The position numbers and the translations under genes are program-made. This document shows, one piece after another, positions 1 through 11,747 of a stretch of DNA of 15,643 nt (position 1 is the stretch's first letter; each line of letters starts with the position of its first letter). The notes below the pieces were generated by a model. That model was given only the letters and a program-made list of their open reading frames with translations. It made no database searches and was not told the origin of the DNA. Source of the stretch: CF-46 sp042408445 (GTDB lineage: Bacteria > Chloroflexota > Limnocylindria > Limnocylindrales > CSP1-4); assembly GCA_042408445.1 (NCBI GenBank), contig JBHORC010000032.1:1-15643 (forward strand), read 5' to 3'.

Positions 1-142
1 CGAAGGCGCGGTACTCCGCCTCACCCTTCAGGGCGAGGTACTTGGTGATCGCCGCGGTGAGGCTCGTCTTGCCGTGGTCGATGTGGCCGATCGTGCCGAT
101 GTTGACGTGCGGCTTGGTGCGCTCGAACTTCTTCTTGGCCAT
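1..142 (-). CDS. tuf: Elongation factor Tu, N-terminal part (cut by window edge)
   Basis: EF-Tu is the GTPase that brings aminoacyl-tRNA to the ribosomal A site in the cytoplasm. Only the first 47 codons are here; the gene continues beyond position 1. The translation begins MAKKKFERTKPHVNIGTIGH and carries the P-loop GHIDHGKT at residues 19-26, followed by SLTAAITKYLALKG. Most EF-Tu proteins have GHVDHGKTT, so Ile21 and Ser27 are mild, conservative variants; Lys25 and Thr26, which contact the nucleotide and magnesium, are intact. ATG at 142-140 is the start, with AGGAG about 10 nt upstream. It lies 36 nt after the fusA stop, as the last visible gene of the str operon. A second tuf copy ends at 15515. 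Identification is secure. Confidence 0.96.
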   Translation of the reverse strand, partial: MAKKKFERTKPHVNIGTIGHIDHGKTSLTAAITKYLALKGEAEYRAF

Positions 143-178
143 CGTGTGTCTGCTCCTGGCTCCTGCCCCTCCGGGCGC

Positions 179-2254
179 CTAGACCTTCGACTTCTGGACG
201 AGCTCCGAGGCCAGGCTGGCCGGAACCTCGGCGTAATGACTGAACTCCATCGACGACGTCGCCCGTCCCTGGCTCATCGAGCGCAGGTCCGTGACGTAGC
301 CGAACATCTGGGCGAGCGGGACGAACGCCCGGACGACCTGCGTGGAGCCACGCGACTCCATCCCCTCGATCTGGCCGCGGCGGCTGTTCAGGTCGCCGAT
401 CACGTCGCCCATGAACTCCTCGGGCATCGTGACCTCGACCCGCATGATCGGCTCGAGGATCGCGGGGTCCGCCTTCGCGAACGCGTCCTTGATCGCGAGC
501 GAGCCCGCGATCTTGAACGCCATCTCGGATGAGTCGACCTCGTGGTACGACCCGTCGAAGAGCGTGACCTTGATGTCGACGACCGGGTAGCCGGCGTAGA
601 TCCCCGTCTGGAGGGCTTCCTGGATGCCCTGGTCGATCGGCTTGATGTATTCGCGCGGGATCACGCCGCCGACGATCTTGTCGACGAACTCGTACCCGGC
701 GCCCTTCTCCTGCGGCTCGATCCGGATGATCGCGTCGCCGTACTGGCCCTTGCCGCCGGACTGGCGGACGTGGCGGCCACGGCCCTCGGCGGCACGGCGG
801 ATCGTCTCCCGATAGGAGACCTGCGGCTTGCCGATGTTCGCCGCGACCTTGAACTCGCGGATCATCCGATCCACGAGGACGTCGAGGTGAAGCTCGCCCA
901 TGCCGGCGATCAGGGTCTCGGACGACTCGTGGTCCGTGTGGACGCGGAAGGTCGGGTCCTCCTCGGCGAGCCGCTGGAGGGCGATCGCGAGCTTGTCCTG
1001 GTCGGCCTTCGTCTTCGGCTCGATCTTGACCTCGATGACCGGCTCCGGGAAGGTCATCGACTCGAGGATGATCTGGTGGTCCGGGTCCGTCAGGGTGTCG
1101 CCGGTGAAGGTGTCCTTCAGACCGACCGCCGCCGCGATGTCGCCCGCGTAGACCTCCTCGATCTCCTCGCGGTGGTTCGCGTGGAGCTGGACGATCCGGC
1201 CGATGCGCTCGCGCTTGTCCTTCGTCGCGTTCGCGACGTAGGAGCCGGCCTTCAGCGTCCCGGAGTAGACCCGGAAGAAGACGAGCTTGCCGACGAACGG
1301 ATCCGCCGCGACCTTGAAGGCGAGGGCGCTGAACGGCTCCTTGTCGTCCGGCGTGCGGATGACCTCGGCGCCGCTGCGGACGTCGATGCCGATCATCGGC
1401 GGGACGTCGAGCGGAGACGGGAGGTAGTCGACGACCGCGTCGAGCATCTTCTGGACGCCCTTGTTGCGGAGCGCCGATCCGGTCAGGACCGGGATGATCC
1501 TCGTGGTCAGCGTGCCGAGGCGGAGACCGCGCTTGATCTCCGGGATGGTCAGCTCCTCGCCCTCGAGGTACTTGTGGGTCAGCTCGTCGTCCATGTCGGC
1601 GACGGCCTCGACGAGGAGGTGGCGGTGCTTCTCCGCCTCCTCGCGGAGCTCGGCCGGGATCTCGACGACGTCGATGTTGTTGCCGAGGTCGTCGCGGTAG
1701 TAGACGGCCTTCATCTCGACGAGGTCGATGACGCCCTGGAACTGGTCCTCGCGACCGATCGGGATCTGGACGGGGACTGCGTTTGCGCCGAGGCGGTCGC
1801 GGATCGACTCGACGCCGCGCCAGAAGTCCGCGCCGGTCCGGTCCAGCTTGTTGATGAAGCAGAAGCGTGGCACGCCGTAGCGATCCGCCTGTCGCCAGAC
1901 GGTTTCGGACTGCGGCTCGACGCCGGCGACGCCGTCGAAGACGACGACCGCGCCATCGAGGACGCGGAGGCTCCGCTCGACCTCGACGGTAAAGTCCACG
2001 TGCCCGGGCGTATCGATGATGTTGATGCGATGGTCGCCCCAGAACGCCGTCGTCGCAGCAGCGGTGATCGTGATCCCCCGCTCCTGCTCCTGCGGCATCC
2101 AGTCCATCGTCGCGGCGCCCTCATGGACCTCGCCGATCTTGTAGATCTTCTTCGTGTAGAAGAGGATCCGCTCGGTCACGGTCGTCTTGCCCGCGTCGAT
2201 ATGCGCGATGATTCCGATGTTCCGCGTGCGTGCGAGCGGAACGAGACGTGCCAC
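179..2254 (-). CDS. fusA: Elongation factor G (translocation GTPase)
   Basis: EF-G drives translocation of tRNA and mRNA on the ribosome using GTP, and helps recycle ribosomes after termination. The 691-residue product has the usual length. Visible motifs are the P-loop AHIDAGKT (17-24), the switch I region with QERGITIT (57-64), DTPGH (81-85) and NKLD (135-138). Domain II and III sequence follows, then domain IV with GGVIPREY and SYHEVDSSE (keeping the tip histidine), and a C-terminal domain V with MFGYVTDLRSMSQGRA. In domain IV the usual GQYGH reads GQYGD, a small departure. The start is GTG at 2254-2252, preceded by AGGAAG with 6-nt spacing; the protein begins at the normal family position. 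It follows rpsG by 24 nt and precedes tuf by 36 nt, so it is probably co-transcribed from the promoter upstream of rpsL. It is a housekeeping EF-G rather than a resistance paralogue, judging from its place in the str operon. Confidence 0.98.
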   Translation of the reverse strand: MARLVPLARTRNIGIIAHIDAGKTTVTERILFYTKKIYKIGEVHEGAATMDWMPQEQERGITITAAATTAFWGDHRINIIDTPGHVDFTVEVERSLRVLDGAVVVFDGVAGVEPQSETVWRQADRYGVPRFCFINKLDRTGADFWRGVESIRDRLGANAVPVQIPIGREDQFQGVIDLVEMKAVYYRDDLGNNIDVVEIPAELREEAEKHRHLLVEAVADMDDELTHKYLEGEELTIPEIKRGLRLGTLTTRIIPVLTGSALRNKGVQKMLDAVVDYLPSPLDVPPMIGIDVRSGAEVIRTPDDKEPFSALAFKVAADPFVGKLVFFRVYSGTLKAGSYVANATKDKRERIGRIVQLHANHREEIEEVYAGDIAAAVGLKDTFTGDTLTDPDHQIILESMTFPEPVIEVKIEPKTKADQDKLAIALQRLAEEDPTFRVHTDHESSETLIAGMGELHLDVLVDRMIREFKVAANIGKPQVSYRETIRRAAEGRGRHVRQSGGKGQYGDAIIRIEPQEKGAGYEFVDKIVGGVIPREYIKPIDQGIQEALQTGIYAGYPVVDIKVTLFDGSYHEVDSSEMAFKIAGSLAIKDAFAKADPAILEPIMRVEVTMPEEFMGDVIGDLNSRRGQIEGMESRGSTQVVRAFVPLAQMFGYVTDLRSMSQGRATSSMEFSHYAEVPASLASELVQKSKV

Positions 2255-2278
2255 GGGTGTCTTCCTAGCCTTCCGGGT

Positions 2279-2746
2279 CTACCACTTGAAGTGGCTGAAG
2301 GCGCGGTTCGCCTCGGCCATCTTGTGCGTGTCTTCACGGCGCTTCACGGCAGCGCCGAGGCCGTTCATTGCGTCGACCAGCTCCTGGGCCAGCTTGTCGC
2401 TCATGCTCTTGCCGTTCCGCTTGCGAGCGGCCTGGACGAGCCAGCGGACGCCGAGCGAGAGGCGGCGGTCGCCGCGGATCTCGACCGGGACCTGGTAGGT
2501 GGCGCCGCCGACGCGGCGGGGCTTGACCTCGATGATCGGCGTGGCGTTGCGGAGCGCCGCCTCGAGGACCTCGAGGCCGGGCCGATGGGACGTCGCCTCG
2601 GCGCGCGCGAGCGCCTGACGGAGGATCCGGTCCGACAGGTTCCGCTTGCCGTTCGCCATGAGCTTCGCGGTGAACCGCGCCGTGGTCCGGTTGGCCGGCT
2701 CGGCGTGGTATTTCGTCATCCGCGGGATCGACTGACGGCGGGGCAT
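2279..2746 (-). CDS. rpsG: 30S ribosomal protein S7
   Basis: S7 starts assembly of the 3' major (head) domain of 16S rRNA and lines the E site. The product is 155 residues, the normal bacterial length, running from MPRRQSIPRM to the typical end ANRAFSHFKW, with the conserved KPRRVGGATYQVPVE segment in the middle. The ATG (2746-2744) overlaps the rpsL stop as TAATG, sharing one A, so translation is very likely coupled to rpsL. In E. coli S7 represses the str operon by binding the rpsL-rpsG spacer. No spacer exists here, so that control site cannot be arranged in the same way. fusA follows after 24 nt. Confidence 0.97.
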   Translation of the reverse strand: MPRRQSIPRMTKYHAEPANRTTARFTAKLMANGKRNLSDRILRQALARAEATSHRPGLEVLEAALRNATPIIEVKPRRVGGATYQVPVEIRGDRRLSLGVRWLVQAARKRNGKSMSDKLAQELVDAMNGLGAAVKRREDTHKMAEANRAFSHFKW

Positions 2747-3177
2747 TACTTGCGCCCTCCCGGAGCCGCCGCGGCCTTCGCCCCGTACTTGCTCCGGCCC
2801 TGCTTGCGATCGCGGACGCCCGCGGCATCGAGCGTGCCACGGATGATGTGGTACTTGACCGACGGGAGGTCCTTCACCCGGCCGCCCCGGACGAGGACGA
2901 CGGAGTGCTCCTGGAGGTTGTGGCCGATCCCGGGGATGTAGGCCGTGACCTCCATCTGGTTCGACAGCCGCACGCGCGCGATCTTGCGCAGCGCCGAGTT
3001 CGGCTTCTTCGGCGTCATCGTTCGCACCTGGAGACAGACGCCACGCTTCTGCGGGGCGCCCGGGACGGACACCTGACGGCGGTCCATTCCATTCCAGTTC
3101 TTGCGCATGGCCGGCGCCTTGATCTTCGAGATCTTGCGTGTGCGGCCGTGTCGCACGAGCTGGCTGATCGTCGGCAC
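2746..3177 (-). CDS. rpsL: 30S ribosomal protein S12
   Basis: S12 sits at the decoding centre and governs accuracy; it is the main site of streptomycin resistance mutations. The product has 143 residues against 124 in E. coli. The excess is a ~14-residue insert around residues 24-40 (between PAM and PQKRGVC), resembling the insert in Bacillus S12, plus an Ala/Gly/Lys-rich C-terminal extension. TPKKPNSALRK (first Lys = E. coli K42) and GRVKDLP are intact, but the next residue is Ser106 where almost all S12 proteins have Gly (E. coli G91), and KYH replaces RYH. The start is GTG at 3177-3175 with AAAGGAG 10 nt upstream. It is the first gene of the str operon and overlaps rpsG by one base. Confidence 0.97.
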   Translation of the reverse strand: MPTISQLVRHGRTRKISKIKAPAMRKNWNGMDRRQVSVPGAPQKRGVCLQVRTMTPKKPNSALRKIARVRLSNQMEVTAYIPGIGHNLQEHSVVLVRGGRVKDLPSVKYHIIRGTLDAAGVRDRKQGRSKYGAKAAAAPGGRK

Positions 3178-3338
3178 GAAGACGCTGCTCCTTTCGGTCG
3201 GTTAGTGCTGCTGGGCGGGGGTCGCCGGCGGTCGCCGGGGGCGCGAGCCGCGGCTCGCGGGACCCTCCTGGGGTGGTCTTCTCGTCGGGTGGCCGACACG
3301 CAGTCGACCGCGGACCCCTCCCGAGGCCACGAACGCGG
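3178..3338 (-). promoter_or_regulatory. str operon 5' leader with a palindromic hairpin
   Basis: This is the stretch between the proposed promoter and rpsL, with no convincing gene. An 18-base perfect palindrome at 3242-3259 (CGCGAGCC mirrored) can fold as a 7-bp hairpin with a 4-base loop. The rpsL Shine-Dalgarno AAAGGAG is at 3188-3194. The leader would be about 155 nt long if transcription starts near 3332. It may carry a ribosomal-protein-binding or attenuation structure, which is inference; I recognise no known motif. Confidence 0.45.
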
Positions 3339-3368
3339 AGTGTATCAGCGGGCGAAAAACAGTGTCAA
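3339..3368 (-). promoter_or_regulatory. Predicted sigma-70-type promoter of the str operon
   Basis: On the minus strand TTGACA (3368-3363, perfect -35) is followed by an 18-base spacer and TACACT (3344-3339, 4 of 6 to the -10 consensus), preceded by TGA, which gives an extended -10 (TGn). The start would fall near 3332. It lies between rpoC and rpsL, directly behind a terminator-like hairpin, and points into rpsL-rpsG-fusA-tuf. The -35 context CGTTTGACACTG nearly matches that of the rpoB promoter. No start-site mapping is available. Confidence 0.7.
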
Positions 3369-3379
3369 ACGAATCGCAG

Positions 3380-3403
3380 GCCCCGCGAGCGTGCCCGCGA
3401 GGC
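3380..3403 (-). other. Hairpin just upstream of the str promoter
   Basis: An 8-bp inverted repeat with one G-U pair (3396-3403 with 3380-3387) encloses an 8-base loop. On the minus strand it ends 11 bases before the -35 box. A run of five T occurs only later, inside the promoter spacer (3359-3355), too far for a standard intrinsic terminator. It could help end rpoC transcription or stabilise the 3' end of the rpoC mRNA; both are inference. Confidence 0.35.
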
Positions 3404-3434
3404 CGGATCCGATCCCCCGACGGGCATGGAAACG

Positions 3435-3461
3435 GGCGCCCGGCCGGCTCGGCCAGGCGCC
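3435..3461 (-). terminator. Terminator-like hairpin after rpoC
   Basis: On the minus strand an 11-bp GC-rich stem (arms 3461-3451 and 3445-3435, one U-G pair) with a 5-base loop GAGCC starts 28 nt after the rpoC stop codon. It is followed by CG and a short run TTTCC. The stem is very strong but the U-run is weak, so it may work as a partial terminator or an mRNA 3'-end stabiliser. Its position between rpoC and a new promoter supports a transcription-unit boundary. Confidence 0.5.
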
Positions 3462-3489
3462 GCGGATCGTCCCGTCGATGCGGTCCGGG

Positions 3490-7998
<4,509 letters not shown>

Positions 7999-8105
7999 GG
8001 TTCTCCTCGGCGCCGCCGCCTGGCTCGGCGGCGCGGTGCGGCCTCAGGACGAGCGAGGCCGATCCCGTCGGGCCTCCACCCGACCGGTGCGAAAGCGGTG
8101 GTGCG
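7999..8105 (-). other. rpoB-rpoC spacer with three hairpins
   Basis: The 107-nt gap holds three perfect inverted repeats on the transcribed strand: 8084-8067 (GTCGGG, 6-base loop, CCCGAC), 8060-8040 (GGCCTC, 9-base loop, GAGGCC) and 8033-8014 (CGCCGCC, 6-base loop, GGCGGCG). The last ends about 8 nt upstream of the rpoC Shine-Dalgarno GAGGAG. None is followed by a T-run and no promoter is seen. RNA stability or processing roles are possible; in GC-rich DNA some such repeats arise by chance. Confidence 0.4.
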
Positions 8106-11100
8106 TCAGTCCTCGAACCCGGCGAGGTTGATCCCGCCGAGATCCGGGAGCATGTAGCCGGAGACGTCGTCTTCGGCGAGCTGGATCTCTTCGTCGTTCT
8201 GGTCGAGGATCTCCGCGTTCAGCCCGAGGCTGCGCAGCTCCTTGATCAGGACCTTGAAGGACTCGGGGACGCGCGGCGGCTGGATCTCCTCCCCCTTCAC
8301 GATCGCTTCATACGTCTGGACGCGTCCGAGGACGTCGTCCGACTTCACGGTGAGCAGCTCCTGGAGGATGTTCGCGGCCCCGTAGGCCTCGAGCGCCCAG
8401 ACCTCCATCTCGCCGAACCGCTGGCCGCCGAACTGGGCCTTGCCACCGAGCGGCTGCTGGGTGATCAGGCTGTACGGGCCGGTCGACCGGGCGTGGATCT
8501 TGTCCTCGACGAGGTGGTGGAGCTTGAGCATGTAGATGTAGCCGACGGTGATCGGCCGGTCGAACGCCTCGCCGGTCCGGCCGTCGCGGAGGACGATCTT
8601 GCCGTCCTCGGGCAGGCCGGCCTCCTTGAGCTCGGCCTTGATCTGCTCCTCGGTCGCGCCGTCGAACACGGCCGTTGCCGCCTTCTGGCCCTTCGCGTGG
8701 AGCGCCCAGCCGAGATGCGTCTCGAGGATCTGGCCGATGTTCATGCGGCTCGGCACGCCGAGCGGGTTGAGGATGATGTCGACGGGCGTCCCGTCCGGCA
8801 GGAACGGCATGTCCTCCGCCGGCAGGATCTTGGCGATGACGCCCTTGTTGCCGTGGCGGCCGGCCATCTTGTCGCCGACGCTGATCTTCCGCTTCTGGGC
8901 GACTGACACCCGGACCAGGCGGTTCACGCCCGGCTGGAGGTCGTCGTTCAGCTCGCGTCGGAACTCGCGGATCTCCACGACCTTGCCCCGCTCGCCGTGC
9001 GGCAGGCGGAGGCTGGAGTCCTTCACCTCGCGGGCCTTCTCGCCGAAGATCGCCCGGAGGAGCCGCTCCTCCGCCGTCAGCTCCGTCTCGCCCTTCGGCG
9101 TGATCTTGCCGACGAGGATGTCGCCGGGGCGGACCTCCGCCCCGATGTAGACGATGCCCTCCTCGTCGAGGTCCTTGAGGGACTCCTCGCCGACGTTCGG
9201 GATGTCGCGGGTGATCTCCTCGGGCCCGAGCTTGGTGTCGCGCGACTCGATCTCGTGCTTCTCGATGTGGATGCTGGTGAAGAGGTCGTCCTTGACGAGG
9301 CGGTCGCTGATGACGATCGCGTCCTCGTAGTTGCCGCCCTCCCAGCTCATGAACGCGACGAGCACGTTCCGGCCGAGGGCCAGCTCGCCCTCCTGCGTCG
9401 AGGAGCTGTCGGCGATCGCCTGGCCGTCGCCGACCCGGTTGCCGACGTCGACGATCGGGCGCTGGTTGATGCAGGTGCCCTGGTTGCTGCGGACGAACTT
9501 CTGGAGCTTGTACTCGTCGAGCTCGCCGGAGTCCGTCTCGATCCGGATCCGCTCCGCGGTCACGCTCGTGACGACGCCGCCACGGCTCGCGACGAGGACC
9601 TGACCGGAGTCACGCGCCGCGCGCTCCTCCATCCCGGTGCCGACGATCGGCGACTCCGGCTCGAGGAGCGGCACGGCCTGGCGCTGCATGTTCGAGCCCA
9701 TCAGGGCGCGGTTCGCGTCGTCGTGCTCGAGGAACGGGATCAGCGCCGTCGCGACCGAGACGACCTGCTTCGGGCTGACGTCCATGTACTCGATCTGACC
9801 GGGCCGGGCCTCCGGGAACGTGTCGCGGTAGCGCGACGGCACCCGCTCGGCGATGAAGTGGCCCTCGTCGTCGAGCGGCGCGTTCGCCTGGGCGACGACG
9901 TGCTCCTCCTCCTCGTCCGCAGGGAGGTACTCGATCTCGGCGGTGACGATCGGCCGGATCGGGAAGGCGTTGGCCTTCTGCTTCTTCAGCTCGGCGATCG
10001 CCTCCGGCGTGAACGCCTCGCCGGCCTTGAGGATCGTCTGGCCGCTCTTCGTGAGCAGGTCGCCACCGGCCTCGTATCCGGCCAGGTTCGGATCGTCCCA
10101 GCCGACCGTCCGCTTGACCCGGCGGTACGGCGTCTCGATGAAGCCGTAGCTGTTGATCCGGCCGTAGGTCGCGAGCGAGCCGATCAGGCCGATGTTCGGG
10201 CCTTCCGGCGTCTCGAGCGGGCAGATCCGGCCGTAGTGGCTGTGGTGGACGTCGCGGACGTCGAAGCCGGCGCGCTCGCGGGAGAGGCCGCCCGGCCCGA
10301 GGGCGCTGAGGCGCCGCTTCGAGGTCAGCTCCGCGAGCGGGTTCGTCTGATCCATGAACTGGCTCAGCTGGCTGCCGCCGAAGAACTCCTTCATCGCGGC
10401 CACGACGGGCCGGATGTTGATCAGCGCGTTCGGCGTGGCCTTGTCGATCTCCTGGATCGTCATCCGCTCGCGGACGACCCGCTCCATGCGGAGGAGGCCG
10501 ATCCGGAACGCGTTCTGGATCAGCTCACCGTTCGCCCGGATGCGGCGGTTGCCGAGGTGGTCGATGTCGTCCTTCGGGTGCAGCCCGCGATTCGACTCGA
10601 TGAGGTGGCCGACGATCGCGGCGATGTCCTCGCGGGTGATCGTGCGCTGCTCACGCTGGAGCTCGATCCCCATCCGACCGGCGACGCCGTCGAGCTTCTT
10701 GTTGAACTTGTAGCGACCGACGCGGCCCAGGTCGTAGCGACGGAAGTTGAAGAACAGGCTCTCGACGAGCTGGCGGGCGTTGTCACCCGTGGGCGGATCG
10801 CCCGGCCGGAGCTTCTTGTAGACCTCGATCAGCGCTTCCTGCTGGGTCTTCGTGAGGTCCTTGTCGAGGGTGTTCGACGTGAAGGGGTGCTCGGGATCCG
10901 TGTCGACGCCGGAGAACAGCGCGGAGATCGAGTCGTTCTCCTCGTAGCCGACGGCGCGGAGGAGGGTCGTCGCGGCGATCTTGCGCTTGCGGTCGACCTT
11001 GACCCAGAGCTGGTCCTTGTTGTTCGTCTCGAACTCGAGCCACGCGCCGCGATTCGGGATGACCTTCGCGCTGAAGAGCATCCGGCCGGAGGTGGGATCC

Positions 11101-11558
11101 TCGAGCTCGCTGTAGTAGACGCCCGGCGAGCGAACGAGCTGGCTCACGACGACGCGCTCCGCGCCGTTGATCACGAACGTGCCCTGGTTCGTCATCCACG
11201 GGTAGTCGCCCATGTAGACGCGCTGGCGCTGGATCTCGCCCGTCTCCTTGATCAGGAGCTCGACGTTGACGTAGAGCGGCCGGGAGAACGTCAGGTCCTT
11301 CGTCCGGCACTCCTCCTCGGAGTACTTCGGGTCCCCGAACTCGTAGTCCAGGAACTGGAGCTCCATGACCTTGCCGGTGAAGTCCTTGATCGGGCTGATC
11401 TCGTCGAACAGCTCCCGCAGACCCTTGTCGATGAACCAGTTGAACGAATCGAGCTGAAGCTCGATCAGGTTCGGGATCGGGAGAACTTCCGGGATCCGGG
11501 CATAGCGCGTGCGCGCCAGCGCGGTGGTCGTCCGGGCCGACGACTCAGCAGACAGCAT
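8106..11558 (-). CDS. rpoB: DNA-directed RNA polymerase subunit beta
   Basis: Beta forms, with beta', the active-site cleft of RNA polymerase and the rifamycin pocket. The 1150-residue product is collinear with compact bacterial beta subunits. Recognisable parts are the N-terminal lobe (SQLVRSPGVYYS, 139-150), the rifampicin region FFGGSQLSQFMDQTNPLAEL followed by TSKRRLSALGPGG (392-424), HYGRICPLETPEGPNIGLI, and the C-terminal GGKAQFGGQRFGEMEVWALE block that contacts beta'. Residue 413 is Ser where most bacteria have His (E. coli H526); Q400, D403, R416 and S418, matching Q513, D516, R529 and S531, are kept. The start is ATG at 11558 with AAGGAG 9 nt upstream, and the stop TGA is at 8108-8106. 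A near-consensus promoter lies about 65-90 nt upstream, so rpoB-rpoC can be transcribed apart from rplJ-rplL. Confidence 0.98.
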   Translation of the reverse strand: MLSAESSARTTTALARTRYARIPEVLPIPNLIELQLDSFNWFIDKGLRELFDEISPIKDFTGKVMELQFLDYEFGDPKYSEEECRTKDLTFSRPLYVNVELLIKETGEIQRQRVYMGDYPWMTNQGTFVINGAERVVVSQLVRSPGVYYSELEDPTSGRMLFSAKVIPNRGAWLEFETNNKDQLWVKVDRKRKIAATTLLRAVGYEENDSISALFSGVDTDPEHPFTSNTLDKDLTKTQQEALIEVYKKLRPGDPPTGDNARQLVESLFFNFRRYDLGRVGRYKFNKKLDGVAGRMGIELQREQRTITREDIAAIVGHLIESNRGLHPKDDIDHLGNRRIRANGELIQNAFRIGLLRMERVVRERMTIQEIDKATPNALINIRPVVAAMKEFFGGSQLSQFMDQTNPLAELTSKRRLSALGPGGLSRERAGFDVRDVHHSHYGRICPLETPEGPNIGLIGSLATYGRINSYGFIETPYRRVKRTVGWDDPNLAGYEAGGDLLTKSGQTILKAGEAFTPEAIAELKKQKANAFPIRPIVTAEIEYLPADEEEEHVVAQANAPLDDEGHFIAERVPSRYRDTFPEARPGQIEYMDVSPKQVVSVATALIPFLEHDDANRALMGSNMQRQAVPLLEPESPIVGTGMEERAARDSGQVLVASRGGVVTSVTAERIRIETDSGELDEYKLQKFVRSNQGTCINQRPIVDVGNRVGDGQAIADSSSTQEGELALGRNVLVAFMSWEGGNYEDAIVISDRLVKDDLFTSIHIEKHEIESRDTKLGPEEITRDIPNVGEESLKDLDEEGIVYIGAEVRPGDILVGKITPKGETELTAEERLLRAIFGEKAREVKDSSLRLPHGERGKVVEIREFRRELNDDLQPGVNRLVRVSVAQKRKISVGDKMAGRHGNKGVIAKILPAEDMPFLPDGTPVDIILNPLGVPSRMNIGQILETHLGWALHAKGQKAATAVFDGATEEQIKAELKEAGLPEDGKIVLRDGRTGEAFDRPITVGYIYMLKLHHLVEDKIHARSTGPYSLITQQPLGGKAQFGGQRFGEMEVWALEAYGAANILQELLTVKSDDVLGRVQTYEAIVKGEEIQPPRVPESFKVLIKELRSLGLNAEILDQNDEEIQLAEDDVSGYMLPDLGGINLAGFED

Positions 11559-11620
11559 GAAGCACCACTCCTTGACGGAGGTTCGGAGAAAGGGAGAAGG
11601 CCGCGCTCACAGAATTGGAT

Positions 11621-11648
11621 AGGATACCGCGCTTTGGCCCAATGTCAA
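11621..11648 (-). promoter_or_regulatory. Predicted sigma-70-type promoter of rpoB-rpoC
   Basis: On the minus strand TTGACA (11648-11643, perfect -35), a 16-base spacer and TATCCT (11626-11621, 4 of 6) form a promoter in an AT-richer island inside very GC-rich DNA. Transcription would start near 11614, giving a leader of about 56 nt before the rpoB ATG. The surrounding CGTTTGACATTG closely matches the str promoter (CGTTTGACACTG). Confidence 0.72.
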
Positions 11649-11684
11649 ACGGACCCCGCGCGTCCCGACGAGGCCCTTCGACGC

Positions 11685-11700
11685 CGCCGCCGACGCGGCG
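11685..11700 (-). other. Second small hairpin in the rplL-rpoB spacer
   Basis: Perfect 6-bp inverted repeat CGCCGC / GCGGCG with a 4-base loop, lying between the large rplL-proximal hairpin and the rpoB promoter. No T-run follows. It may extend the 3'-end structure of the rplL mRNA, or be chance in GC-rich sequence. Confidence 0.3.
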
Positions 11701-11710
11701 AGGTGCGGTT

Positions 11711-11738
11711 CCGGCCGGGCGACGGGTCGCCCGGCCGG
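11711..11738 (-). terminator. Strong hairpin after rplL (attenuator, terminator or processing site)
   Basis: A perfect 13-base inverted repeat (11738-11726 with 11723-11711) separated by two bases folds as a stem of 12 or more GC-rich pairs. It begins 9 nt after the rplL stop. It is followed by AACCGC, with no U-run, so it is not a textbook intrinsic terminator. E. coli has an attenuator and an RNase III site at this same spot between rplL and rpoB; this hairpin occupies the equivalent position, and a similar role is inferred. Confidence 0.5.
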
Positions 11739-11747
11739 GTCCGGTCG

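Noticed and set aside
542..2941. 799-codon open frame on the plus strand opposite fusA, rpsG and rpsL
   Set aside because: It is rich in Asp, Leu, Arg, Val and Ala, as expected from reading GC-rich codons backwards. It crosses several genes and has no recognisable domain.
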